A DNA stretch of 64,000 nt, taken from NCBI GenBank assembly GCA_050287965.1, contig JBNKCX010000010.1, positions 31,243 through 95,242 of the forward strand, given 5' to 3'. The DNA comes from CBFDBF01 sp050287965 (GTDB lineage Bacteria > Pseudomonadota > Gammaproteobacteria > Chromatiales > Chromatiaceae). Both the position numbers and the translations under genes were made by a program. The notes under the pieces are model-generated. The model saw only the letters and a list, made by a program, of their open reading frames with translations. It searched no databases and had not been told where the DNA came from. Each line of letters opens with the position of its first letter. Positions within the stretch are counted from its first letter, which is position 1. Below are positions 36,929 to 43,754 of this stretch, piece by piece.

Positions 36929-37333
36929 ATGAGCAGATCGTTGGCCAAGATGGTTTCCGGGGTGCTGCTGCTGTTGCCCCTGTCGTTGTGGGCTGATGCG
37001 GTATTCGAACTGACGGCTCAATACCGGCAGCAGGGAACAACCGAGTTCAGTGCCGGTGCGGGCGAGGCGTTTTGGAATAAAGAATTTAAGGATGCAAAAA
37101 GTGGTGAGGCTCGAAGCTGTACCGGTTGTCACGGCACAGATCTGACTAAGGCCGGGAAACACGCCCGTACGGGAAAGATCATCGAACCCATGGCGCCTTC
37201 GGTAAACCCGGAGCGGCTGACCGAAACAAAAAAAATAGAGAAATGGTTCAAGCGAAACTGTAAGTGGACTTTGGGTCGCGAGTGTACGCCCCAGGAGAAG
37301 GGGGATGTGATGGCCTATTTAAAAAATAACTGA
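36929..37333 (+). CDS. SHP-like monoheme cytochrome c (DUF1924)
   Basis: A 134-residue periplasmic protein with signal peptide (ends SLWADA) and one heme c motif CTGCH (64-68). The arrangement, with a short mature chain and a C-terminal GRECTPQEKGDVMAYLKN, matches the DUF1924 / sphaeroides heme protein (SHP) family. SHP binds oxygen at an open heme site and accepts electrons from a diheme partner (DHC). The next gene encodes that partner. The ribosome site GAGGAG precedes the ATG. Confidence 0.88.
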   Translation: MSRSLAKMVSGVLLLLPLSLWADAVFELTAQYRQQGTTEFSAGAGEAFWNKEFKDAKSGEARSCTGCHGTDLTKAGKHARTGKIIEPMAPSVNPERLTETKKIEKWFKRNCKWTLGRECTPQEKGDVMAYLKNN

Positions 37334-37362
37334 CTGTTTAGGGGTTGAACCTGGAGGTGATT

Positions 37363-37947
37363 ATGAAAAAAGGCACTATTGCTACTACGCTACTCTTAGC
37401 GGCGGGTGTTTTGCTTGCTGCCAACACTCTATACGCTGATGATGATCATGAGCGCGATGACGAGGGACACGGTTTTCTTGCTCGCTGGTTTAGTGACTCC
37501 GATCCGCGGACCGGAACGGCACAGCAGCATTTTTACGTGGAGGGGTGCGGTGGCTGCCATTTCCCTTATCAGCCCGGGTTTCTTCCGGCCCGGTCCTGGG
37601 AGAGGATCATGAACGGCCTGGAAGATCATTTTGGTGAGAATGCGGAGCTGTCGGAGAAAGAGGCGGCCCTGATCAGGAACTTTCTTCTGGATAACGCGGC
37701 GGGACAGGTGGACCGTGGATTTTCCAACAAGATAATGGCCTCGCTGGGGAACGATTCAGCACCGTTGCGGATAACGGATACGCGGTATTTCCGGCACGAA
37801 CATGACGAGCTTCCGGCGCGAATGGTGGAGGAAAATCCTGAGGTCGGTTCATTCAGTAACTGCGATGTCTGCCACACCCAGGCTTTGCAGGGTTCCTTCA
37901 ACGAACGTCAGGTCCGTATCCCCGGGTACGGTCGTTGGGATGACTAA
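37363..37947 (+). CDS. Periplasmic diheme cytochrome c (DHC-like)
   Basis: A 194-residue protein and probable electron donor to SHP. The ATG at 37363 follows GGAGGTG; an in-frame upstream TTG is not needed. A signal peptide (ends LYADDD) precedes an acidic linker and two heme c motifs, CGGCH (62-66) and CDVCH (167-171). The sequence LPARSWERIMNGLEDHFGE is nearly the same in the C-terminal domain of the fused cytochrome at 35646, so the two arose by duplication. It overlaps the next gene by 8 bases. Confidence 0.9.
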   Translation: MKKGTIATTLLLAAGVLLAANTLYADDDHERDDEGHGFLARWFSDSDPRTGTAQQHFYVEGCGGCHFPYQPGFLPARSWERIMNGLEDHFGENAELSEKEAALIRNFLLDNAAGQVDRGFSNKIMASLGNDSAPLRITDTRYFRHEHDELPARMVEENPEVGSFSNCDVCHTQALQGSFNERQVRIPGYGRWDD

Positions 37948-38242
37948 ACGGGCGGGAATCTGGCTTTTGCTCTGCCTGGCCTTGCAGTTGGGCAGTGCTC
38001 TTGCGGACGATGACCAGCTGGAGGCGCGTCGTCTGGTGGAGGAGGGCTCCATTCGTCCTCTCGAGGAGATTCTTCAGCGGGTCAGGGCGCAACGGCCGGG
38101 ACGCATCCTGGAAGTGGAGCTGGAAAAGGAAGACGAACGTTATATATATGAGATCGAGCTGCTGGACGAAGACGGTGTGGTGTGGGAAATGGTGATCGAT
38201 GCCGAGAGCGGTGAGGTTTTAAATACAGAGCTGGAGGATTGA
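37940..38242 (+). CDS. PepSY domain periplasmic protein
   Basis: A 100-residue exported protein. The signal peptide (TKRAGIWLLLCLALQLGSALA) is followed by a short PepSY domain (ARRLVEEGSIRPLEEILQRV, ILEVELEKEDERYIYEIELL, IDAESGEVLN). Small PepSY proteins lie next to two-component systems in many proteobacteria and may act as inhibitors or sensors. Here it lies between the diheme cytochrome and the response regulator, consistent with a regulatory or accessory role. Confidence 0.85.
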   Translation: MTKRAGIWLLLCLALQLGSALADDDQLEARRLVEEGSIRPLEEILQRVRAQRPGRILEVELEKEDERYIYEIELLDEDGVVWEMVIDAESGEVLNTELED

Positions 38243-38245
38243 TCG

Positions 38246-38914
38246 GTGCGCCTGCTGCTGGTGGAGGACGATGTGCTTCTGGCGGATTCCCTGCGCAGGG
38301 ATCTGGAGCGCCGCGGTTTTGCGGTGGATGTGGCCGGTAACGGTATCGACGGCGAGGTTATGGGTGACGTGGAGCCCTACGATATGGTCGTTCTCGATCT
38401 GGGATTGCCGCAGCGCCCCGGATTGGAGGTGCTGGCGAACTGGCGCCGCAGGGATAACCGGGTGCCGGTTATTATTCTGACGGCGCGGGATGCCTGGCAT
38501 GAGCGGGTGGATGGATTCAAGGCGGGGGCTGACGATTATCTGGGCAAGCCGTTCCATGTCGAGGAACTGGTGGTGCGCATCCAGGCGTTGCTGCGACGCA
38601 GTCACGATATGCCGGGGGAGGTATTGCACGGCGGCGGACTGGAATTGGATGAGGAGCGCCAGCAGGTCAGGCGGCCTGACGGCCGGACCGTGGAGTTGAC
38701 CGGGACCGAGTTTCGGTTGCTGCGCTATTTCATGCTTCACCCCGGCCGGATCCTTTCCAAGAGCCGTCTGACCGAGCATGTCTATGAACAGGATTTCGAC
38801 CGGGACAGCAACCTGATCGAGGTCTATGTGCGCCGGTTGCGGGAAAAGGTGGGCGGTGAGTTAATCGTTACCCGGCGCGGCCAGGGGTATCTGTTTGTCG
38901 GGGACGAGAAATGA
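38246..38914 (+). CDS. OmpR-type response regulator of the cytochrome locus
   Basis: A 222-residue transcription regulator. The receiver domain has the acidic pair ED-D (7-9), the phospho-acceptor Asp51 (VVLDLGLPQ) and Lys101-type KPFH. The C-terminal winged helix (about 130-222) includes VELTGTEFRLLRYFMLHPGRILSK and NLIEVYVRRLREKVG. The GTG start follows GGAGG. It overlaps the kinase by 4 bases. It probably binds the TTCAG/TTCAT direct repeats at 35005, 36852 and 40275. Confidence 0.95.
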   Translation: MRLLLVEDDVLLADSLRRDLERRGFAVDVAGNGIDGEVMGDVEPYDMVVLDLGLPQRPGLEVLANWRRRDNRVPVIILTARDAWHERVDGFKAGADDYLGKPFHVEELVVRIQALLRRSHDMPGEVLHGGGLELDEERQQVRRPDGRTVELTGTEFRLLRYFMLHPGRILSKSRLTEHVYEQDFDRDSNLIEVYVRRLREKVGGELIVTRRGQGYLFVGDEK

Positions 38915-40248
38915 ATTCACTGGAGCGTCGGCTTCAGGTCTGGCTGGCCCTGACCCTTCTGGTACTTATGGGGCTGCTTTGGGTGGTGGGTAATCAGTCC
39001 ATAAGGGCCCTTACCCAGGATTTTGTGGTATCGCGCCTGGAGCATGATGCGGAGAGTGTTCTGGCGGCCCTGGAGTTTGATCAGTCCGGCGCCCGAATCC
39101 GTTGGCGCCGCCTCAACCAGATCTACAACCAACCCCTCTCCGGGCACTACTACCTGGTGCAGTTGGATCAGGGTGGCCCGCTGGTCTCCCGCTCCCTGTG
39201 GGACCATACCCTTACCGTTCCCGGGTTGGTCCCGGGTGAGACACGGCAGATGAAAATAGCCGGTCCTGCGGGGCAACAGCTGTTGCTGTTGGTTAAGGGC
39301 TTCCGCAAGCAGGGCAAGGAATTCACCCTGGCCGTCGCTGAGGACCTGACCCCCATCAAGGAACGCCGGGATCGTTTCAAACGGGATTTTGGTCTATTCG
39401 CCCTTGGGGGTGTCCTGCTGCTGCTGCTGCTGCAGAGTATGGTGGTGCGCAGGGCCTTCAGGCGGCTGCAGCCGCTGCGGGAAGATATCAAGCGGCTGGA
39501 ACAGGGGGAGACCGGTGCCCTGTCCGAGGATGTGCCACAGGAGATACTGCCGCTGGTGAGGGAGTTCAACAATCTGCTGCAGCTTCTGGCGCAGCGGTTG
39601 GAAAGGTCCCGCAACGCCCTTGGTAACCTTACCCACGCCCTGAAGGGGCCTCTCAATATTCTGTTGCAGTATTTTGACGGTATCGCGGAGGGGGGAGGTG
39701 AGGTGCGGTCAGTGGAGGCCAGGGCCCAGGCCGAGCGTATCGGGCAGTTGATGGACAGGGAGTTGCGGCGCGCCCGGGTGGCCGGCTCCGGTCTGCAGCG
39801 CAGGCGTTTCGATCCACGGGAGGAACTGCCGGACCTGGTGGGTCTCCTGAAGCAGTTGTACCGGGGTAGAGACCTGGATATTCAGTGGCAGGTTGCGGAC
39901 GGGGTCGCCCCCTTCGGTGACCGGGAGGACATGCTGGAACTGCTGGGTAATCTCCTTGATAACGCCTGCAAATGGGCGGACTCCCGGGTGACCTGCAGTG
40001 TCAGGCCGGGAACCATGATCGAATTCGTCGTGGCCGACGACGGGAAAGGTATATCAGACGGGAAACTGGGTCGACTCGCGGAAAGAGGTGTTCGCCTCGA
40101 CGAGGCTATGGAGGGCCACGGGCTGGGATTGGCCATCGCCAACGATATCGTCAATCTCTACGGCGGCGAGCTGACCTTCAGCCGTTCCGCCGAGTTGGGC
40201 GGGTTGCAGGTTACGGTTCAGCTGCCCTCCAGGGAGGGTGGCGAATAG
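38911..40248 (+). CDS. Sensor histidine kinase of the cytochrome locus
   Basis: A 445-residue membrane kinase. Two helices (about 10-30 and 163-182) frame a periplasmic sensor domain of about 130 residues with no recognised fold. A HAMP-like region, the dimerisation helix with His242 (LTHALKGPLNI) and an ATPase domain with N, G1 (VADDGKGIS) and G2 (GHGLGLAIANDIV) boxes follow. It probably senses a redox or oxygen-related cue, inferred from its cytochrome neighbours. No signal is known. Confidence 0.93.
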   Translation: MNSLERRLQVWLALTLLVLMGLLWVVGNQSIRALTQDFVVSRLEHDAESVLAALEFDQSGARIRWRRLNQIYNQPLSGHYYLVQLDQGGPLVSRSLWDHTLTVPGLVPGETRQMKIAGPAGQQLLLLVKGFRKQGKEFTLAVAEDLTPIKERRDRFKRDFGLFALGGVLLLLLLQSMVVRRAFRRLQPLREDIKRLEQGETGALSEDVPQEILPLVREFNNLLQLLAQRLERSRNALGNLTHALKGPLNILLQYFDGIAEGGGEVRSVEARAQAERIGQLMDRELRRARVAGSGLQRRRFDPREELPDLVGLLKQLYRGRDLDIQWQVADGVAPFGDREDMLELLGNLLDNACKWADSRVTCSVRPGTMIEFVVADDGKGISDGKLGRLAERGVRLDEAMEGHGLGLAIANDIVNLYGGELTFSRSAELGGLQVTVQLPSREGGE

Positions 40249-40274
40249 ACGCTCGCCGATCTTTCGGATCCGTT

Positions 40275-40290
40275 TTCAGCTATGTTTCAT
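40275..40290 (+). promoter_or_regulatory. Candidate operator TTCAG-N6-TTCAT before the EF-hand gene
   Basis: TTCAG at 40275-40279 and TTCAT at 40286-40290 (11-bp period) in the context GTTTTCAGCT-N3-TTTCAT, the same as at 36852. It places the EF-hand gene in the same predicted regulon. Confidence 0.6.
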
Positions 40291-40385
40291 AATGCTCCTG
40301 TAGACTTACTGTTAAGAGCAAAGATTGTCGTATCAGCGGTAAACGGTTGTATCAGGAATGCACACTGCTTTTGAGGGTAAATGTC

Positions 40386-41048
40386 ATGAACAGAACGGTT
40401 AAATATTATGTATTTGTGATTCTTGCGGGGCTGGGTATGGCGTTTGCCGCGCAGTCCGAGGAGATCCCGGAGTGGGGCCCGATCCCGTTCAGTGCCTATG
40501 ACAGTGACGGCAACGGCGCCATCAGTGAAGAGGAGTTCTATGCCGCGCGTGCCGAGCGCATGACCGCCCGGGCGGAGGAGGGTCGCCCCCTGGCGAATGC
40601 GGCCAACGCCCCTCAGTTTTCCGACTTCGATACGGACGGGAACGGGTCACTGAGCCAGGATGAGCTGCTTGCCGGCCAGCAGGCCCGGATGCAGCAGCGG
40701 GGCGGTACCGGTATGGGGCCCGGGGCCGGTGGTCGTGGTATGGGCATGGGGCCCGGCGGCGGTATGGGTATGGGACCTGGAGCGGGTGGTCCGGGCGGCA
40801 ATATGCCCACCTTCGAAGAGTTTGATCTTAACGGCGACGGGGTGTTGCTGGCGGATGAGTTCAACCAGGCACATGCCCAGCGGATCTCCGAGCGGGCCCA
40901 GCAGGGTTATCCCATGCGCGGGTTAAGCAACATGATGCAGTTTCCGGATATGGACGCCGACGGTAACGGCCAGGTTACGCCGGAAGAGTTCACGGCGGCG
41001 CAGGTCCGGCATCGTCAGAGCATGATGCAGCAGGGCGGAGCGAAGTGA
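40386..41048 (+). CDS. Exported EF-hand protein with Gly/Met-rich linker
   Basis: A 220-residue periplasmic or surface protein. The ATG at 40386 follows GAGGG; an in-frame TTG upstream is not needed. A signal peptide ends FAAQS. Four EF-hand loops are readable (DSDGNGAISEEEF, DTDGNGSLSQDEL, DLNGDGVLLADEF, DADGNGQVTPEEF), arranged as two pairs. Between the pairs is a repetitive Gly/Met/Pro stretch (MGPGAGGRGMGMGPGGG type) that could bind a soft metal or act as a flexible spacer. The EF-hands suggest Ca2+ binding. A Met-rich linker in a heme/redox locus might instead bind copper. Confidence 0.85.
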   Translation: MNRTVKYYVFVILAGLGMAFAAQSEEIPEWGPIPFSAYDSDGNGAISEEEFYAARAERMTARAEEGRPLANAANAPQFSDFDTDGNGSLSQDELLAGQQARMQQRGGTGMGPGAGGRGMGMGPGGGMGMGPGAGGPGGNMPTFEEFDLNGDGVLLADEFNQAHAQRISERAQQGYPMRGLSNMMQFPDMDADGNGQVTPEEFTAAQVRHRQSMMQQGGAK

Positions 41049-41107
41049 TTTTCCCCCGGGGATGAACCGTCGTCTCCGCTGGTGAGAACAGTCCTCCGCG
41101 TCCTGGA

Positions 41108-41177
41108 GTAGGAGCGGCCTTGTAGCTGCGATTCCGTCCCATAGGTTTCAATTCGCGCCGCACGGCGCCGCTCCTAC
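41108..41177. repeat. Intergenic inverted repeat GTAGGAGCGGC...GCCGCTCCTAC
   Basis: Perfect 11-bp arms at 41108-41118 and 41167-41177, 48 bases apart, in the 290-base gap after the EF-hand gene. Repeats of the TAGGAGCGGC type are scattered between genes in many gammaproteobacteria. Confidence 0.6.
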
Positions 41178-41200
41178 ATTGGGAGTTCTACACCGTTCCG

Positions 41201-41273
41201 GTCATCCCGGCGCAGGCCGGGATCCAGGGGAAACGGCCACTGGATTCCGGGTCTGCGCTCCGTCCGAAATGAC
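41201..41273. repeat. Second imperfect palindromic intergenic repeat
   Basis: GTCATCCCGG at 41201 faces ATGAC ending at 41273, with inner GATCCAG/CTGGATT arms. It resembles the common GTCATCCCGGCGAAGGCCGGGATCCAG-type mobile intergenic repeats. Two different repeat families sit side by side here. Confidence 0.6.
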
Positions 41274-41336
41274 GCAAGAGACACGGGTATGAATGCAGTC
41301 CCGTTTGTAGGCCGAGCTCCGGGGGACGGTTGACCG

Positions 41337-41684
41337 TTAAAGGATATCCAGCACCTTCTCCGGTGGGCGGCCGATGGCCGCCTTGCCGTTGCTGACCACA
41401 ATCGGGCGTTCAATCAGCTTCGGGTATTTGATCATGGCGTCGATCAGCTGATCCCGCGTCAGGTTCGGGTTGTCCAGACCGTTCTCTTCGTACTCCGTCT
41501 CTTTCTTGCGCATCAGATCCCGGGGCTCCAGGCCCAGCATCTTCAGAATCCGTTCCAGGGTCTCACGGTCGGGCGGCGTTTTCAGGTACTCCACCACCTC
41601 CGGCTCAACCCCCTTCTCTTCCAGGAGCTGTAAGGTCTGGCGGGATTTGCTGCAGCGCGGATTGTGATAGATCTCGATACTCAT
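41337..41684 (-). CDS. arsC: Arsenate reductase family (ArsC, glutaredoxin-dependent)
   Basis: A 115-residue thioredoxin-fold protein. The active-site Cys11 lies in NPRCSKSRQTL, and the conserved IERPIVVSNGKAAIGRP carries the anion-binding Arg residues. ArsC of this type reduces arsenate to arsenite with glutaredoxin. No arsB, acr3 or arsR lies nearby, so the protein may act in another arsenate- or thiol-linked role. It is the only minus-strand gene between 35 and 55 kb and sits downstream of two intergenic repeats. Confidence 0.92.
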   Translation of the reverse strand: MSIEIYHNPRCSKSRQTLQLLEEKGVEPEVVEYLKTPPDRETLERILKMLGLEPRDLMRKKETEYEENGLDNPNLTRDQLIDAMIKYPKLIERPIVVSNGKAAIGRPPEKVLDIL

Positions 41685-41800
41685 ATTTGTTTTGGCCTGA
41701 TAGTTGATGAAGGTGCTGAATAGGGTATCGGTTACCCTATGCCAGATCCCGAAGGGTCCGCAACCTTGGAAATGATATGGGAAGGTATATCATTATCGGT

Positions 41801-41821
41801 AACTTCCAACTTCCAACTTCA
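41801..41821 (+). repeat. Three tandem 7-bp units before arfB
   Basis: AACTTCC, AACTTCC, AACTTCA, ending directly at the arfB ATG (41822), in the place where a ribosome site is expected. Confidence 0.75.
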
Positions 41822-42235
41822 ATGCTCCGTATATCCAACAACGTCACCATCCCCGACAACGAGATCGAGATGCGGGCCGTGCGTTCCCAGGGCGCCGGTG
41901 GACAGAACGTCAACAAGGTCTCCACGGCCATCCATCTGCGTTTCGATATCAACGCCTCCTCCCTGCCCGATTTCTATAAAACCCGGTTGTTGAAACTGCG
42001 GGACCGCCGTATATCGGAAGAGGGTGTGGTGATTATCAAGGCACAACGCTATCGCACCCAGGAGAAGAACAGGGATGATGCTCTAGATAGGCTGCGCGAG
42101 TTGCTAAGGAGCGTCTCGGTAGTACGGAAAAAGCGTATACCCACCAAGCCGAGCAAGGCGTCCCGTCAGCGGCGCCTGGATGACAAGACCAAACGAGGAC
42201 AGCGCAAGGCGTTAAGGACGAAGGTGCAGTATTGA
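41822..42235 (+). CDS. arfB: Peptidyl-tRNA hydrolase ArfB (ribosome rescue)
   Basis: A 137-residue release-factor-like enzyme that frees stalled ribosomes by hydrolysing peptidyl-tRNA. The catalytic GGQ motif is at 26-28 (RSQGAGGQNVNK). The C-terminal basic tail (KKRIPTKPSKASRQRRL, QRKALRTKV) enters the empty mRNA channel. The ATG at 41822 aligns with the start of E. coli ArfB (MxxISxxVxIPDxE). An in-frame ATG at 41777 would add 15 residues encoded largely by the 7-bp repeats. The gene stands alone. Confidence 0.93.
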   Translation: MLRISNNVTIPDNEIEMRAVRSQGAGGQNVNKVSTAIHLRFDINASSLPDFYKTRLLKLRDRRISEEGVVIIKAQRYRTQEKNRDDALDRLRELLRSVSVVRKKRIPTKPSKASRQRRLDDKTKRGQRKALRTKVQY

Positions 42236-42310
42236 CGGGGTGTCGGGGCCGTCATGCAGGGTCTGCGCCTTGAACAACCCTCTGTATGAGGCCGGCCTTG
42301 TGAGGCGGTT

Positions 42311-42350
42311 CTTAAGGTCCGCCTAAGAAAGTATCCCTAGGATGTATAAT
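42311..42350 (+). promoter_or_regulatory. PmrA-type box and -10 element of the mlaC-like/two-component operon
   Basis: CTTAAG at 42311-42316 and CCTAAG at 42322-42327 with 5 bases between them, period 11. This is the spacing of PmrA/BasR/QseB-type boxes. A perfect TATAAT lies at 42345-42350, 17 bases after the second half-site, so the box occupies the -35 position as in activated promoters. It is about 90 bases before the start codon of the MlaC-like gene. Confidence 0.65.
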
Positions 42351-42437
42351 GCCTTTTGGACTCAGTGACCCTCCCGTTGTTCGGATGACTGCTGGATTGC
42401 GAACCAGGTTGTTTTTACAACTTTCCGTTATTTCTTC

Positions 42438-43094
42438 ATGAAAATGTTACGCAGTGTGATCGGGTCCGTTATATTCGGCGTGGTTCTGATATCGGTATCC
42501 CCGGCCGGCGCCGCGACAGCTGACGGGGACGGAGCGACGCAAACCATCCGTGACGTCACCGGGAAGATGCTGACGGGGCTGGAAAAATGCGAGAGTATTA
42601 GCGATATCCGCGGCCTGGTGGAACACGCGGCCCTGCCCCTGTTTGATTTTGACCGTATGTCGAAATTCATGCTGGGTAAGGCCTGGGAGGAGGCGGCCCA
42701 GGATCAGAGGCGGGCGTTTAGGTTGGAGTTCAGCAAGCTGCTTTCCAATACCTACGCTGAGATGGTTTCCACCTACGAGGGGGAAAAGATCAGCTTCCTG
42801 CCGACGGAGGTAAGTCCGGATGTTCCCGGCCGCGCTGTTGTATCGATGCGGGTCAGCCAGAGTGGCGGGGAACCGATACTGTTCCAATACAGGATGGTCC
42901 GGTCCGGAGATTCCTGGAAGATGTACGATGTGGTTACAGACGGAATCAGTATGATCGTCAATTTCCGTTCCGAGTTCAGGCGTCAGATAGAGAACGGCGG
43001 CCTGGATTCGCTGATCGGTAATATAAGGGCACACAACGAAGAACATGCGCCGGGTTTGACGGCTACCGACCGGGTGACAGGGAAAGAGCGATGA
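42438..43094 (+). CDS. MlaC/Ttg2 family lipid-carrier protein (HpnM-like)
   Basis: Periplasmic lipid carrier of 218 residues. The signal peptide ends PAGAAT. The mature part has the MlaC/toluene-tolerance pattern (VEHAALPLFDFDRMSKFMLGKAWEEA, FSKLLSNTYAEMVSTYEGE, FQYRMVRSGDSWKMYDVVTDGISM). No mlaFEDB genes are near. It lies 4 bases over the response regulator start. The other place where an orphan MlaC-like protein pairs with an RND exporter is the hopanoid HpnM/HpnN pair. Here an RND exporter follows in the same predicted regulon, so it may accept a lipid from that exporter. Confidence 0.88.
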   Translation: MKMLRSVIGSVIFGVVLISVSPAGAATADGDGATQTIRDVTGKMLTGLEKCESISDIRGLVEHAALPLFDFDRMSKFMLGKAWEEAAQDQRRAFRLEFSKLLSNTYAEMVSTYEGEKISFLPTEVSPDVPGRAVVSMRVSQSGGEPILFQYRMVRSGDSWKMYDVVTDGISMIVNFRSEFRRQIENGGLDSLIGNIRAHNEEHAPGLTATDRVTGKER

Positions 43095-43750
43095 GACTTC
43101 TGCTTGTAGAAGATGATCCCATTCTTGGAGAGGGGCTCTGCACCGCCCTGAGTGGGGAGGGGTATACGGTCGACTGGCTCAAGAACGGCCTGCATGCGCG
43201 AAATGCGCTGCAGACCGAGGAGTTTGCGCTGCTCATCCTCGACCTTGGTCTTCCCGGCATGGACGGGCTGGAGGTGCTCAAGGGCCTGCGTTCCGACAAC
43301 GGTACCATTCCCGTGCTGATTCTGACGGCGCGCGACAGCGTTAACGATAAAGTTGCCGGCCTGGATCTGGGGGCGGATGACTACCTGCCGAAACCTTTTG
43401 ATATAAAGGAACTGGCCGCGCGGGTGCGTTCCCTGCTTCGCAGAGGTCATAATCGGACGCGGCCGGAAATCAAGGTGGGCGAACTAAGTATTGATCCCGC
43501 ATCCATGACGACGCGCTATAAAGGCAAGGATGTCAGGTTGCCCAGCCGGGAGTTTTCGGTACTGCGTTATCTCATGGAAAACGCCGGACGCATTATTTCC
43601 CGTTCCCAGCTTGAAGATCAGATTTACGGCTGGAATCGCGAGGTCGAAAGTAACGCCGTCGAGGTCTACATTCACAACCTGAGAAAAAAGATTGACGGAA
43701 AGATAATACGAACCATACGTGGTATGGGCTATATGATGGATAAGAACTGA
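43091..43750 (+). CDS. OmpR-type response regulator, PmrA/QseB-like
   Basis: A 219-residue regulator. The receiver has the ED-D pair (7-9), Asp51 (LILDLGLPGMDG) and KPFDIKELAARVR. The winged helix (VRLPSREFSVLRYLMENAGRIISR, NAVEVYIHNLRKKIDG) is typical. The 4-base overlap with the MlaC-like gene and the kinase 4 bases downstream show one operon. Its likely targets are its own promoter (42311) and the biosynthesis operon (45202), both of which carry PmrA-type boxes. The name pmrA or qseB is not assigned. Confidence 0.95.
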   Translation: MRLLLVEDDPILGEGLCTALSGEGYTVDWLKNGLHARNALQTEEFALLILDLGLPGMDGLEVLKGLRSDNGTIPVLILTARDSVNDKVAGLDLGADDYLPKPFDIKELAARVRSLLRRGHNRTRPEIKVGELSIDPASMTTRYKGKDVRLPSREFSVLRYLMENAGRIISRSQLEDQIYGWNREVESNAVEVYIHNLRKKIDGKIIRTIRGMGYMMDKN

Positions 43751-43754
43751 GCTG

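Noticed and set aside
41337..41684. An arsenic resistance operon
   Set aside because: arsC is alone. No arsR, arsB/acr3 or arsA lies on either side.
42438..43094. A complete Mla lipid-transport operon
   Set aside because: Only the MlaC-like gene is present; mlaF, mlaE, mlaD and mlaB are absent from the flanks, and the neighbours are a two-component system.
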